From Flagellimonas onchidii (lineage in GTDB: Bacteria; Bacteroidota; Bacteroidia; Flavobacteriales; Flavobacteriaceae): 64,000 bases of DNA. The notes below the pieces were generated by a model, which ran no database searches, was not told the origin of the DNA, and was given only the letters and a program-made list of their open reading frames with translations. Below are positions 25,914-34,915 of this stretch, piece by piece. Made by a program: the position numbers and the translations under genes. Positions within the stretch are counted from its first letter, which is position 1. Every line of letters begins with the position of its first letter. The stretch spans positions 339,336 to 403,335 of the forward strand of contig NZ_SRXX01000002.1 of NCBI RefSeq assembly GCF_004804315.1, given 5' to 3'.

Positions 25914-26396
25914 CTAGACGAATCGTGAATGCCAACTTTCACTGGCAGGTACTTCCCAATGCTCTTGATATTCCAATTTATTCGTTACAAGATTATTGAA
26001 AACAATAGTGTTTTTTGAAATGGCTTTATCCTTAGCCATTTTTTTGAAATCCTTTAGGGATTTGTATGCAACATGTTCCCCTTGTTTGAAGGATACATTC
26101 ATGCGATCCATCAAGTTCACATTGTACTGTTGCTCCAATTGTTGTATAAAATGAACGGAAGCATCTATTGAGCAACCAGAAGCACTTGCATTGGTTTGGT
26201 CCAACCCAATAATGATAAATCTATTGTATTTAATCTCAAAACCTGCGCTTAAATCACTACCATGGGCCGTCCATTCATTTAGGAAGTCGGACAAAGCATG
26301 TTTTATTTCTTCCAGCTCCAAATCAGAAAAACCTCTATTTGATTGATAAATCCAAATTCGAGCGTTATCCGGTAATTTTAAAAAATCCACTAACAT
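25914..26396 (-). CDS. Conserved flavobacterial protein of unknown function
   Basis: This soluble protein of 160 residues has WIYQSNRGFSDLELEEI near the start, a central SGCSIDASVHFIQQLEQQYNVNLMDRM and a basic helical region. Close homologues are carried in many Flavobacteriaceae at this place in a conserved gene block (Fe-S proteins, MlaD, amidase), often labelled ABC transporter ATPase. It has no Walker A or Walker B motif and no signature sequence, so that label is not supported. It starts 16 bases after the LamG lipoprotein stop and is probably co-transcribed with it. The function is unknown. Confidence 0.75.
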   Translation of the reverse strand: MLVDFLKLPDNARIWIYQSNRGFSDLELEEIKHALSDFLNEWTAHGSDLSAGFEIKYNRFIIIGLDQTNASASGCSIDASVHFIQQLEQQYNVNLMDRMNVSFKQGEHVAYKSLKDFKKMAKDKAISKNTIVFNNLVTNKLEYQEHWEVPASESWHSRFV

Positions 26397-26412
26397 CTTC
26401 TCCTTTTATTGT

Positions 26413-27255
26413 TTAATTCAATAATTCCTTTAAACCTCCTTTGGCATCAAAAACACGCCTTATTTCTTCCTGCGTCAATACCTTGTTAAAAATGGCCAGC
26501 TCATCCATCAATCCAATGTAATTGATACCCAACATTATTCTTGCTTTTTCCTCGTCCCAGGTAAACGGATCATTAATGTCCGAAACTTCACCTTTAAATT
26601 CGCCATCAACAAATAGTTCATGTTTTGCCAAATCAGTGTTCAACTTTGATATGTTCATCACAACATGCGTCCATTTACCATGTCCAAAAGAAGGGTTGTT
26701 TACCGTCACCAGACGTTTTTCCAATATAGGAGCCTCATCACTGTCCTTGATATACCATGCATCATTATCACCGATCACTCCCAATCTGAAATCCCGGGGA
26801 GATTTGTCATTAAAATCGACCCATAGCGCTGCATCGTTGTACTTTGCATCCGTAATCTGGATGGGGTCACAGTATTTGGTCACCAAATCTTTGTCCGGGT
26901 CTATTTGCAGCCAAAAAGAAACTGCCAAACTCCATTGGTCTTTGTTATAGGCAACGTTGTTTTTTGCTTTGTAAAATATAATCTCATCACCCTTCGCAAA
27001 AAAACCTAGGGCATCACCCACCAATCCTTTTCCTTCTGCAATACGGACATTATCGCTCTTAACCCCTTTCTCTTCATTATCTTTTTTATCGAAACTTTCG
27101 GCCGTATATATTTTTGAATCGCCAGTGGCCACTTCTGCTGTCGTGCCCTTATCAAAAGAACTATAAAAAATAACATTTTGCTTCAGTTCCCATTCTTCTT
27201 TACAGGATAGCATCGTCAAAAGGAACAATACATAAATAGCATACTTCGTTTTCAT
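26413..27255 (-). CDS. LamG-like (concanavalin A-type jelly roll) lipoprotein
   Basis: This protein of 280 residues has a lipoprotein signal, with the lipobox at LTMLSC|K (Cys 18). The body has the pattern of a laminin G-like/pentraxin domain: VIFYSSFDKG at the front, WSLAVSFWLQ, GKWTHVVMNIS, HELFVDGEFKGEV and IDELAIFNKVLTQEEI-like sequence (YIGLMDELAIFNKVLTQEEI) at the end. Such domains bind or hold sugars or act as structural modules. It is probably anchored in the outer membrane. It lies 58 bases downstream of the Fe-S gene and before the conserved unknown gene on -. The ligand cannot be read from the sequence. Confidence 0.85.
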   Translation of the reverse strand: MKTKYAIYVLFLLTMLSCKEEWELKQNVIFYSSFDKGTTAEVATGDSKIYTAESFDKKDNEEKGVKSDNVRIAEGKGLVGDALGFFAKGDEIIFYKAKNNVAYNKDQWSLAVSFWLQIDPDKDLVTKYCDPIQITDAKYNDAALWVDFNDKSPRDFRLGVIGDNDAWYIKDSDEAPILEKRLVTVNNPSFGHGKWTHVVMNISKLNTDLAKHELFVDGEFKGEVSDINDPFTWDEEKARIMLGINYIGLMDELAIFNKVLTQEEIRRVFDAKGGLKELLN

Positions 27256-27313
27256 TATGATTGATTATTAGTGAAGTGGTTTGAAACAATAGACGTAAAA
27301 ACTCCCTATAACA

Positions 27314-28105
27314 TTACACATCTAAAGAATTGGCAATCAATTCAGCAACGTCCAAAACGGTCACACTGTCCTCTTTCTCGTGAGCCTTAATTCCATCTGT
27401 CATCATCGTATTGCAATAAGGGCATCCCGTTGCAATGATATGGGGATTGGTTTCCAAAGCATCTTTTGTACGCATTACATTAATGTCCATATCCCCTTTT
27501 TCAGGTTCCTTGAACATTTGTGCGCCTCCTGCCCCGCAACAAAGTGCTGTTTTTTTATGGCGTTTCATCTCAATGATATCCGCATTCGTCTTTTGAAGTA
27601 CCTCTCTTGGGGCATCGTAAACCGAATTGGCCCTTCCTAAGTAACACGGATCGTGAAAGGTAATCCGTTTTCCTTTATATTCTTGACCTTCAAAAGATAA
27701 ACGCCCTTTATCAATCAATTCTTTGATATATTGGGTATGATGGATGACTTCATAGTTTCCACCCAAACCGGGGTATTCGTTTTTCAATGTATTAAAGGAG
27801 TGTGGGTCGCAGGTTACAATACGTTTTATTTCGTAGCCGTTCAAAACCTCGATATTCATCATGGCCTGCATTTGAAACAAAAATTCGTTCCCCGCACGTT
27901 TGGCAACATCACCAGTACAGCTTTCTTCAGGTCCCAGAACAGCAAAATCCACGTTGGCCTTGTTTAATATCTTCACAAACGCCCGGGAAATCTTTTTTGC
28001 CCGATCATCATAGCTGCCAGCCGAACCCACCCAAAATAAAATCTCGGGTTGGGTACCTTGAGCCATAAATTCTTCTATGGTCTTTACTGTAAGTTGTTCA
28101 CTCAT
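27314..28105 (-). CDS. CCG-domain (heterodisulfide-reductase type) Fe-S protein
   Basis: This protein of 263 residues has two cysteine-rich CCG-type modules. One is around GPEESCTGDVAKRAGNEF (about 60-77) with a following CDPHSF. The other is HDPCYLGRANS (about 151-161) with ALCCGAGGAQMF (about 187-198) and ATGCPYCNTMM. CCG modules hold an unusual Fe-S cluster in HdrB/D and in glycolate and glycerol-3-phosphate dehydrogenase subunits. It follows the membrane Fe-S gene by 9 bases. The two together look like a split HdrD/GlcF-type electron-transfer unit. The partner dehydrogenase and substrate are not encoded nearby. Confidence 0.9.
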   Translation of the reverse strand: MSEQLTVKTIEEFMAQGTQPEILFWVGSAGSYDDRAKKISRAFVKILNKANVDFAVLGPEESCTGDVAKRAGNEFLFQMQAMMNIEVLNGYEIKRIVTCDPHSFNTLKNEYPGLGGNYEVIHHTQYIKELIDKGRLSFEGQEYKGKRITFHDPCYLGRANSVYDAPREVLQKTNADIIEMKRHKKTALCCGAGGAQMFKEPEKGDMDINVMRTKDALETNPHIIATGCPYCNTMMTDGIKAHEKEDSVTVLDVAELIANSLDV

Positions 28106-28114
28106 AGCTCTAGA

Positions 28115-29437
28115 TTATTCGTTTACCCAGTTTAGACGATCCATTTGGTTGTATGGCCATGGTGCACCATTATTTTCGATGTTGGACATCATGTTATTCA
28201 ATTCCGTTGGCGCTGCAGATTGCTCCATCACCAAAAACCGTCTCATTTCCACAATTATGGACAAGGGATCTATACTTACTGGACAAGCCTGAACACAGGC
28301 ATTACAGGTGGTGCAGGCCCAAAGTTCTTCACGTGAGATGTAGTCATCCAAAAGTTGTTTTCCATCTGGCACAAATTCACCCTTATTGGCATCGATGTTT
28401 TTGCCGACTTCCTCCAATCGGTCGCGGGTGTCCATCATTATTTTTCTAGGCGACAGCTTCTTCCCTGTTTGGTTGGCGGGACATTCTGAGGTACATCTTC
28501 CGCATTCGGTGCAAGTATATGCGTTCAGGAGTTGCACCCAGTTCAAATCCATAACATCTGACGCTCCAAATTTTTCTGGTTCGGGAGCATCATCTGCAGG
28601 AGCGGCAAAGGGATCCGCCGATGGGTCAAGCATTAACTTGACCTCATTGGTAACAGCTTCAAGGTTATTGAACTGTCCTTGTGGCTTTACTTTCCCGTAA
28701 TAGGTATTTGGAAATGCAAGTATGATGTGTAAATGCTTTGAATAATACAGGTAGTTTAAAAAGGCCAAAATCCCTACGATATGTAGCCACCAAGCTGTTC
28801 TTTCGATAATAACAAGTGTTGAAGTTGTCATTCCATCGAAAAGGGGAATCAAAAATTGACTAATTGGAAAAGCTCCTGCTTTGGTATAATGCGGGGCATC
28901 CAATTGCTGTAATTGAAAATCTGCTGCATTCATGGTCAAAAACAGTAACATCAGCACGAATTCTATATATAGAATCATGTTTCCGTCTTTTTTGGGCCAT
29001 CCTTTCATTTCTGGCTTGATAAAACGTTGCAGCTTGATTACGTTTCGTCTAATCCAAAAGATTACAACAGCAACTATGACCAATAAAGCCAGTACTTCGA
29101 ACGAGCCTATCAAGAAATCATAAAACACTCCCAAGGGAGCAAATATGCGATGAGTACCCAAAATACCATCTATGATAATTTCAAGTACTTCAATATTAAT
29201 AATTATAAAGCCAACATAAACCAGAATATGCATCAGGCCTGCTACGGGTCTAACAACCATTTTGGTCTGACCTAAAGCTATTTTGGCCATATTTTTCCAA
29301 CGCTCGGATTTGTTATCACTAACATCAGCATCTTTTCCCAACTTAATGTTTCTTGATAACTTTTTTACATTCTTGGAAAAGAAGCCTATCCCTGCAATTA
29401 GGACAATTACAAAAAGAATATTGGAAAGATATTGCAT
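28115..29437 (-). CDS. Membrane protein with two 4Fe-4S clusters (HdrE/HdrC-like)
   Basis: This protein of 440 residues has about five to six membrane segments in the first 240 residues (for example 5-20, 72-93, 112-133, 150-172 and 215-235), similar to HdrE/NarI-type quinone-interacting subunits. A soluble C-terminal part (about 300-400) has two ferredoxin motifs: CTECGRCTSECP and CTTCNACVQACP. It should carry electrons between the membrane and the CCG protein encoded directly downstream. The pair is widely conserved in Flavobacteriaceae beside MlaD. Its actual redox partner is unknown. It starts 3 bases after the MlaD stop, implying one operon. Confidence 0.9.
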   Translation of the reverse strand: MQYLSNILFVIVLIAGIGFFSKNVKKLSRNIKLGKDADVSDNKSERWKNMAKIALGQTKMVVRPVAGLMHILVYVGFIIINIEVLEIIIDGILGTHRIFAPLGVFYDFLIGSFEVLALLVIVAVVIFWIRRNVIKLQRFIKPEMKGWPKKDGNMILYIEFVLMLLFLTMNAADFQLQQLDAPHYTKAGAFPISQFLIPLFDGMTTSTLVIIERTAWWLHIVGILAFLNYLYYSKHLHIILAFPNTYYGKVKPQGQFNNLEAVTNEVKLMLDPSADPFAAPADDAPEPEKFGASDVMDLNWVQLLNAYTCTECGRCTSECPANQTGKKLSPRKIMMDTRDRLEEVGKNIDANKGEFVPDGKQLLDDYISREELWACTTCNACVQACPVSIDPLSIIVEMRRFLVMEQSAAPTELNNMMSNIENNGAPWPYNQMDRLNWVNE

Positions 29438-29440
29438 AAA

Positions 29441-30406
29441 TCAATTCTGGTTTTGTTCAGCTGGGTCGTTCTCCGGCAACTCGTAATCTTTCTGCTTTTT
29501 CCCAAACACCGAAACATTGACATACCTTTTTGGATTAAGCCTAAAGTCTTGTAATAACAGTTCCAGCTGTCTTGAGGCCTCTGTCAAATTTTTATAAAGC
29601 TCATCATCATTTGCCAATTTACCCAAAGAACCTTCTCCTTGCTCAATTTTGCCCAGAACAGCATTCAAGCGGCTAACCGTTTTTTGAAAATTGGCCACCG
29701 TTCCCGCCAAACCAGAGTTCGCCAAAGAATCTGATAGCGTTGCAAAGTTGGCAGTAATCTTGTCCACATTTTTTAAAGAACGATCCAATTGCCCCTTATT
29801 GGCTTCTAAAAGTATATTAAGTTTATCCGCACTGGACTTGAATGAACTGATCATTTCATTTAACCCGGCAATGCTTTGCCGTAATTCAACCCTTGTGCGG
29901 TCATCCAAAACATCATTCACATTCATCAACAATGAATCCGCATGTGAAACCGCTCCTTCTACCTTTAATTGCAGGGGGGTCAACTTTTCTTGCACTAAAG
30001 CCGTAATCCCTGGTTTGGTGCTCGATTTTAATGTGTCACCGGACTTCGCCATAGGAGCACCATCAAAAACGGGATGAATCTGCACACCTTTTCCTCCAAT
30101 TATACCTGTATCATAAATTTCTGCACTGCTATTTTTGGAGAATTCATATCCTTCATCAACCGAAAAGGTAACTACCGATTGAAATCTATCATCTTTGAAT
30201 TTAATGCCAGTTACATTGCCCACAACCACTCCGTTAATGGTGACCTGTGTTCCAGATTGAATTCCTCCTACGTGATCATAAACCGCGTATAGGATTTTGG
30301 TATTTTCAAAAATAGATGAAGATTTTAAGTAGCTCAATCCAAAAATAAATGCTAAAATCCCGGAGAGCACGATAATCCCAGTCTTGATTTCCCTGGATAG
30401 TTTCAA
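29441..30406 (-). CDS. MlaD/MCE family lipid-transport protein
   Basis: This protein of 321 residues has one N-terminal membrane anchor (about 10-26, GIIVLSGILAFIFGLSYL) and an MCE domain (about 35-115; AVYDHVGGIQSGTQVTINGVVVGNVTGI). It continues into a long helical region (about 130-290) rich in Asp, Leu, Ser and Lys, as in proteins that form helical tubes between the membranes. MlaD-type proteins bind and pass phospholipids between outer and inner membranes with an ABC transporter; no such ATPase or permease is in the window. It is first in a tight operon with the two Fe-S genes. Confidence 0.92.
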   Translation of the reverse strand: MKLSREIKTGIIVLSGILAFIFGLSYLKSSSIFENTKILYAVYDHVGGIQSGTQVTINGVVVGNVTGIKFKDDRFQSVVTFSVDEGYEFSKNSSAEIYDTGIIGGKGVQIHPVFDGAPMAKSGDTLKSSTKPGITALVQEKLTPLQLKVEGAVSHADSLLMNVNDVLDDRTRVELRQSIAGLNEMISSFKSSADKLNILLEANKGQLDRSLKNVDKITANFATLSDSLANSGLAGTVANFQKTVSRLNAVLGKIEQGEGSLGKLANDDELYKNLTEASRQLELLLQDFRLNPKRYVNVSVFGKKQKDYELPENDPAEQNQN

Positions 30407-30422
30407 AAGATTCGGTTTTCAG

Positions 30423-30441
30423 TTCCTAACAAAATTAGGAA
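30423..30441 (-). promoter_or_regulatory. Inverted repeat holding a candidate -7 element for the MlaD gene
   Basis: Seven-base arms (TTCCTAA and TTAGGAA) flank a five-base loop. On - the sequence TAATTTTG (30437-30430) inside it matches TAnnTTTG, 24 bases before the MlaD start. The hairpin could equally end the amidase transcript, whose stop lies 32 bases away, though no T run follows. The two readings cannot be separated here. Confidence 0.35.
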
Positions 30442-30472
30442 TATTTTTAACAAAGGGCTTAAGTTATCAATC

Positions 30473-31675
30473 CTATTTAAGGACTTCCTTTAAAGATACT
30501 CTAACTCCTTTTTTGTATGCGACGATATAGGAGGTAGTATAACCTTTGGCATCTGCTCTTGATTTCAGTCTTTTTGCCTCGGCATGCGAAGTGGCATTTC
30601 CGTACATGTACCTGTATAAGTTTTTATAAGGCTCTTTGGAAATCATGTTCAAACCCTTAAAATTCTCAGCTTTCAGAGGAATGTTCTTTGCACTTGCCAT
30701 TAACTGTACTTTAAAAACCACATCACTTTTGGGAGCGGGTTTGGTTTTTGGCTTGCTTTCCGAGGACACAACCTTTGTTGGCTGTTTTGCAACTGGTTTT
30801 TCTTCTTCTTGCACATTTTGTTCACCTTTCGTAGTCGTATGAAGCGCACCAGAGGAATCTTCTATTACAACAGGAGTCGAATCCAAATCCAAACCTGAAG
30901 CAATATCATCTTTATAAGCAATAATGGCTTCAGCTATTGCTTTACCCATTTCTCGTTGACCTTTAGCAGAATTTAAATAACTTCCCTCGTTCTTATTAGT
31001 CAAAAAACCTGCTTCAATTAAAACGCTGGGCATAAAGGTTTGATGTAATACAATAAAACCTGCTTGCTTTACTTTTCGGTCTTTACGGCTTAGTTTTTTT
31101 GTGAAATTATCTTGCAATTTCTTCCCGAGCATAATACTTTGATCCAAAAATTCTTCTTGCATAATGGTTAATCCGATTACAGATTCAGGGGAGTTGATAT
31201 CATACTCAGCATATTTTTGCTCATAATTATCTTCCAAGTAGATAACAGAGTTTTCCTTTTTGGCCACTTCAAAATTCTGTCGGTTAGCGTGCAATCCTAA
31301 AACAAAAGTACCTGCGCCGTAGGCATTGGAGTTATGCGAGTCGCAATGAACAGAAACAAAGAGATCCGCATTAGCCTGATTAGCAATTTCGCCTCTTTTA
31401 AATAAGTTAACAAAAGTGTCATCCTTCCGAGTATAGATAACTTTAACATTGGGATTCTTTTCCAGTTCCTCACCTGCCTTCAAAACAATATTCAATGCTA
31501 TGTTTTTTTCAAGATATCCATTTCCGAGGTTTCCAGGATCGTGTCCGCCATGACCAGCATCTAAAACAACAACAAATTTATCTTTAGGTGGTATTTCGGT
31601 ATTATTTTTGGTAAACGAAGTCAGGGGCAGGACCACGATGAAGAAAATAAAAAAACCTAACTGACTTTTTTTCAT
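30473..31675 (-). CDS. N-acetylmuramoyl-L-alanine amidase with SPOR-like C-terminus
   Basis: This protein has 400 residues when started at the ATG at 31675. That start gives a clean signal peptide (MKKSQLGFFIFFIVVLPLTSF), while a longer frame up to 31951 would overlap lptD and lacks protein-like sequence. The Amidase_3 domain (about 30-245) has the zinc ligands in LDAGHGGHDPGN, the Glu in YLEKNIALN, VSVHCDSH and the catalytic Glu in VLIEAGFLTN. A Lys/Pro-rich linker leads to a SPOR-like domain (about 320-400; FKVQLMASAKNI), which should bring it to denuded peptidoglycan at the division site. It cleaves the bond between MurNAc and L-Ala. It is divergent from lptD. Confidence 0.93.
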   Translation of the reverse strand: MKKSQLGFFIFFIVVLPLTSFTKNNTEIPPKDKFVVVLDAGHGGHDPGNLGNGYLEKNIALNIVLKAGEELEKNPNVKVIYTRKDDTFVNLFKRGEIANQANADLFVSVHCDSHNSNAYGAGTFVLGLHANRQNFEVAKKENSVIYLEDNYEQKYAEYDINSPESVIGLTIMQEEFLDQSIMLGKKLQDNFTKKLSRKDRKVKQAGFIVLHQTFMPSVLIEAGFLTNKNEGSYLNSAKGQREMGKAIAEAIIAYKDDIASGLDLDSTPVVIEDSSGALHTTTKGEQNVQEEEKPVAKQPTKVVSSESKPKTKPAPKSDVVFKVQLMASAKNIPLKAENFKGLNMISKEPYKNLYRYMYGNATSHAEAKRLKSRADAKGYTTSYIVAYKKGVRVSLKEVLK

Positions 31676-31751
31676 AAGAACTGCGTAATTATAGTATCCC
31701 TTGAAGGTTAAAAATATTGTAATCCTCAATAATCGGAACAAAAAATATATG

Positions 31752-31759
31752 TAAGTTTG
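31752..31759 (+). promoter_or_regulatory. Candidate -7 promoter element for lptD
   Basis: TAAGTTTG matches TAnnTTTG and lies 46 bases before the TTG start of lptD. A -33 TTTG is not seen at the expected distance. Confidence 0.4.
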
Positions 31760-31805
31760 AGCCCAAAAACTGAGCCAAACTTCCACAAAAATAGGATTTA
31801 TAGCG

Positions 31806-34508
31806 TTGCAATCAAACAAACATCTTTTAGTGTTCCTATTTATTCTCCTTGGCAGTATGGCAGAACTTGCAGCCCAAGAGGATCTTATCAAGCCTTTACC
31901 AATCAAGATGGTAGAGGACTCCATCAAAGCTCCTTTGATACCTCCGAACATTTTAAATGACTCTATAGTTAGGGACTCAACGGAGTTGGATTCTGTTCAA
32001 GGAAAACAGCCTTTACTACTTGATAAAATTAAATACAAAGCAAAAGATTATGTAAAGCTAAGTCAAAAGGACAACAAGATTTACTTGTACAACGAAGCTG
32101 AAATTTATTATCAAGATACCGAACTCAAAGCTGGTGTAATCGTAATGGATTACATTAAAAACGAGGTGTATGCAGGAAGGTTAAAAGATTCTACGGGTAT
32201 TTACTCCCAGCTCCCGTACTTTAAACAGGGTTCCAATGAGGTACGTCCCGACTCTATCCGTTTTAATTTTGACACACAAAAGGCGTTGATCTGGAATTCA
32301 CGTACGGAGCAGCAGGCCGGTTTAGGTCAATTAGGCTCCGATGCCATGAAGGTTTATGCGGAAATCACCAAAAAAGAGAACGATTCGGTTTACTTTTTAA
32401 GCGAAGGGAAGCTCACCACCTCAAAAGATACTGTAGACCCAGATTATTATATAAGAGTTCGCAAGGCCAAATTTGTCCCAAAAAAGAAAATCATTGCAGG
32501 CTTCAGTAACATTTATATAGTTGATGTACCTACACCTATTGCATTGCCATTTGCCTATTTCCCACTTACCACCGGACGAGTCGCAGGATTGATATTCCCT
32601 ACTTTCGGAAATGATCCCCAAAGAGGATATTTTATTCAGAACGGAGGATACTATTTGCCCATTAGCGATTATGTGGATGTAAGTGTTACTGGAGATTTCT
32701 ACACTAATGGCAGTTATGGTTTTAGAGGGCAATCTATTTATACCAAACGCTATAAATTTCGAGGGAATATAAATTTCAGTTACGAAAACCTTATTAGAAG
32801 TCAAAAAGGATTTGATGATTTTAGCCGCACCAGTAATTACAACATACGAATTCAACATACACAAGACCCGAAATCCAATCCAAATTCCAGATTTTCAGCT
32901 TCTGTGAACCTAGGTAGCAGTCAGTTCTTTACCAATTCTTTGAACCAGGTGAACAGGAACAACTCACAAACCAATACATTTGCATCCTCCATAAGTTATT
33001 CAAAAACTTTTCCAGCCTATCCGTCGGTCAATGCAAGTTTAACGCTTACACACTCACAGAATTCAAGGACTCAGGCTATAAATATGTCCCTTCCAACACT
33101 TCAGGCCAGCATGGAACGTATCTTTCCTTTTGCCAAAAGAGACGGCATAAAAAAGGGAATAATACAGAATATCAACTTTCAATATGATGTTAACGCTCAA
33201 AATAGCATTACAACAACTGAGGAGGATTTCTTTACCAGTAAAATGTTTGATGAGGCGCGAGTTGGTGCCCGACATAGAATTCCATTAAGCACAAACTTCA
33301 AAGTGGCTAAATATTTAAGTGTTTCGCTAAATGGAAGTTATGAGGATGTCTGGACACTTGAAACGGTTCGCAGAAGGTTTGATGAGGTTGAACAAGCTGC
33401 GGTTACGGATACCATCCCTGGTTTTGATAGGTTCAACAGATATAACTTAGGAGCTAGCCTGGGAACTGTTTTGTATGGTACATTTAATTTTGGGGAGGAT
33501 AAAAAAATTCAAGCTATAAGGCACGTAATGAGACCATCCATAAGTTACTCTTATGCCCCATCTTTCGAGCAATTTTATGAGACATATACGGATGGTGATG
33601 GAGATGAAGTACAATACACGCCCTTTGAGACCAGTATTTATGGAAGACCTTCTTTAGGAAAGAGTAATTCACTTAGTTTTTCCATTCAAAATACGCTTGA
33701 AGCAAAGGTGCGAGATAAAGATTCGACAGCCACAGAACCTAAAAAGGTAAGTATCCTAAGTAACCTCACCTTAAGTGCAAACTACAATTTTGAACGTGAT
33801 TCCTTGAAATTGAGTCCGATTAACTTAAGTGGTGCAACGCAAATCATCAAAAATGTTCCGATAAACTTTTCAGCTTCTTTTGACCCCTACGCGATTGATA
33901 ATAACGGTAGACGTATAAACACTTTTAATATTAAAAATGGAGGCGGTTTGGTTCGATTGACATCTGCAAGGATAAATACCGGGTTTTCGCTAAACAGTGA
34001 GATGTTTAAAAAAGGAGGTGGAAATAATGAGCAGGATGAAGATTCCCAAGATCCGGATTATGGTGCCAATCCTTTTGAGCTTGATCAAGGGAGAGATGAT
34101 GACTCTTTTTTTGATAGAGGCCGAGGACGTCCTGACGAAGATGAAGATGATGAAACCGAAAGTGAAAACTACGCAAACAAAACCCCTTGGGATATGCGCC
34201 TCACCTATGTGGCTTCATACAATAACAGTAACCGACAAAGTGAAATAACAAATCACTCTTTGATGTTTTCCGGAAGCATTGAACTTACACCCAAATGGGA
34301 AGTAGGCTTTAACTCAGGATATGACTTTAAAAACAAGGGGTTTACCGACACCCGTTTTAACTTTAAAAGGGATTTGGATAGTTTTCGCCTTAGTTTTGAT
34401 TGGACTCCTTTCGGAAGATTTGAACGATGGTACTTTTTTATTGGGATAAAAAGTTCTATTCTTAGTGACCTTAAATGGGAAAATAGGAGTCAACCTTTTA
34501 GAAGGTAG
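31806..34508 (+). CDS. lptD: LPS-assembly outer-membrane protein LptD-like
   Basis: This protein of 900 residues starts at TTG (31806). This start is chosen because it alone gives a full signal peptide (QSNKHLLVFLFILLGSMAELAAQ); the next ATG, at 31857, would remove its core. An N-terminal OstA/LptA-like beta-jellyroll region (about 60-240; IYLYNEAEIYYQDTELKAG, YVPTPIALPFAYFP-like block) is followed by a large barrel (about 260-900) with alternating aromatic strands. The protein places LPS in the outer leaflet of the outer membrane together with an LptE-type lipoprotein not seen here. An acidic insert near 740-780 (rich in Asp and Glu) is probably a surface loop. The ridA gene follows 26 bases downstream. 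Confidence 0.88.
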   Translation: MQSNKHLLVFLFILLGSMAELAAQEDLIKPLPIKMVEDSIKAPLIPPNILNDSIVRDSTELDSVQGKQPLLLDKIKYKAKDYVKLSQKDNKIYLYNEAEIYYQDTELKAGVIVMDYIKNEVYAGRLKDSTGIYSQLPYFKQGSNEVRPDSIRFNFDTQKALIWNSRTEQQAGLGQLGSDAMKVYAEITKKENDSVYFLSEGKLTTSKDTVDPDYYIRVRKAKFVPKKKIIAGFSNIYIVDVPTPIALPFAYFPLTTGRVAGLIFPTFGNDPQRGYFIQNGGYYLPISDYVDVSVTGDFYTNGSYGFRGQSIYTKRYKFRGNINFSYENLIRSQKGFDDFSRTSNYNIRIQHTQDPKSNPNSRFSASVNLGSSQFFTNSLNQVNRNNSQTNTFASSISYSKTFPAYPSVNASLTLTHSQNSRTQAINMSLPTLQASMERIFPFAKRDGIKKGIIQNINFQYDVNAQNSITTTEEDFFTSKMFDEARVGARHRIPLSTNFKVAKYLSVSLNGSYEDVWTLETVRRRFDEVEQAAVTDTIPGFDRFNRYNLGASLGTVLYGTFNFGEDKKIQAIRHVMRPSISYSYAPSFEQFYETYTDGDGDEVQYTPFETSIYGRPSLGKSNSLSFSIQNTLEAKVRDKDSTATEPKKVSILSNLTLSANYNFERDSLKLSPINLSGATQIIKNVPINFSASFDPYAIDNNGRRINTFNIKNGGGLVRLTSARINTGFSLNSEMFKKGGGNNEQDEDSQDPDYGANPFELDQGRDDDSFFDRGRGRPDEDEDDETESENYANKTPWDMRLTYVASYNNSNRQSEITNHSLMFSGSIELTPKWEVGFNSGYDFKNKGFTDTRFNFKRDLDSFRLSFDWTPFGRFERWYFFIGIKSSILSDLKWENRSQPFRR

Positions 34509-34534
34509 TTCATTTTATTCTTACCTTTTCACCT

Positions 34535-34915
34535 ATGAAAAAAATAATCAACACATCAAAGGCCCCAGCTCCAATAGGCCCATATAATCAAGCCGTTTTA
34601 ATCAAGGATACCTTGTATATTTCGGGGCAAATTCCTATTGACCCATCCACTGGTTCCTTAGTTGAAGGAGATATTAAAAAGGAAACCAAACAGTCTATGG
34701 AGAACTTAAGTGCTATTCTGGAAGAAGCCGGAATGACTTTTGAAAATGTGATCAAAACCTCCATTTTCATCAAAGATATGCACCAGTTTTCCCAAATAAA
34801 TGAAGTTTATGGAGAGTATTTCGATGCAGAAACCGCTCCAGCAAGAGAAACTGTGGAAGTTGCCAATCTTCCAAAGTTTGTCAATGTGGAAATCTCTATG
34901 ATTGCTGTTAAATAG
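34535..34915 (+). CDS. ridA: RidA family enamine/imine deaminase
   Basis: This protein of 126 residues has the complete RidA pattern: APAPIGPYNQAV at the start, YISGQIPIDPSTG, a central NLSAILEEAGMTFENVIKT, and ending with APARETVEVANLPK, which includes the catalytic Arg (about 105) and the Glu near the end. RidA hydrolyses reactive 2-aminoacrylate released by PLP enzymes. It forms a homotrimer in the cytoplasm. The gene lies 26 bases after lptD, and its last 8 bases overlap the end of the convergent sugar kinase gene. Confidence 0.95.
   Translation: MKKIINTSKAPAPIGPYNQAVLIKDTLYISGQIPIDPSTGSLVEGDIKKETKQSMENLSAILEEAGMTFENVIKTSIFIKDMHQFSQINEVYGEYFDAETAPARETVEVANLPKFVNVEISMIAVK

Noticed and set aside
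25914..26396. ABC transporter ATPase label for this conserved protein
   Set aside because: No Walker A, Walker B or LSGGQ-type sequence is present.
31676..31951. N-terminal extension of the amidase by 92 codons
   Set aside because: It overlaps the lptD start region, has no family similarity and would bury the signal peptide that begins at 31675.
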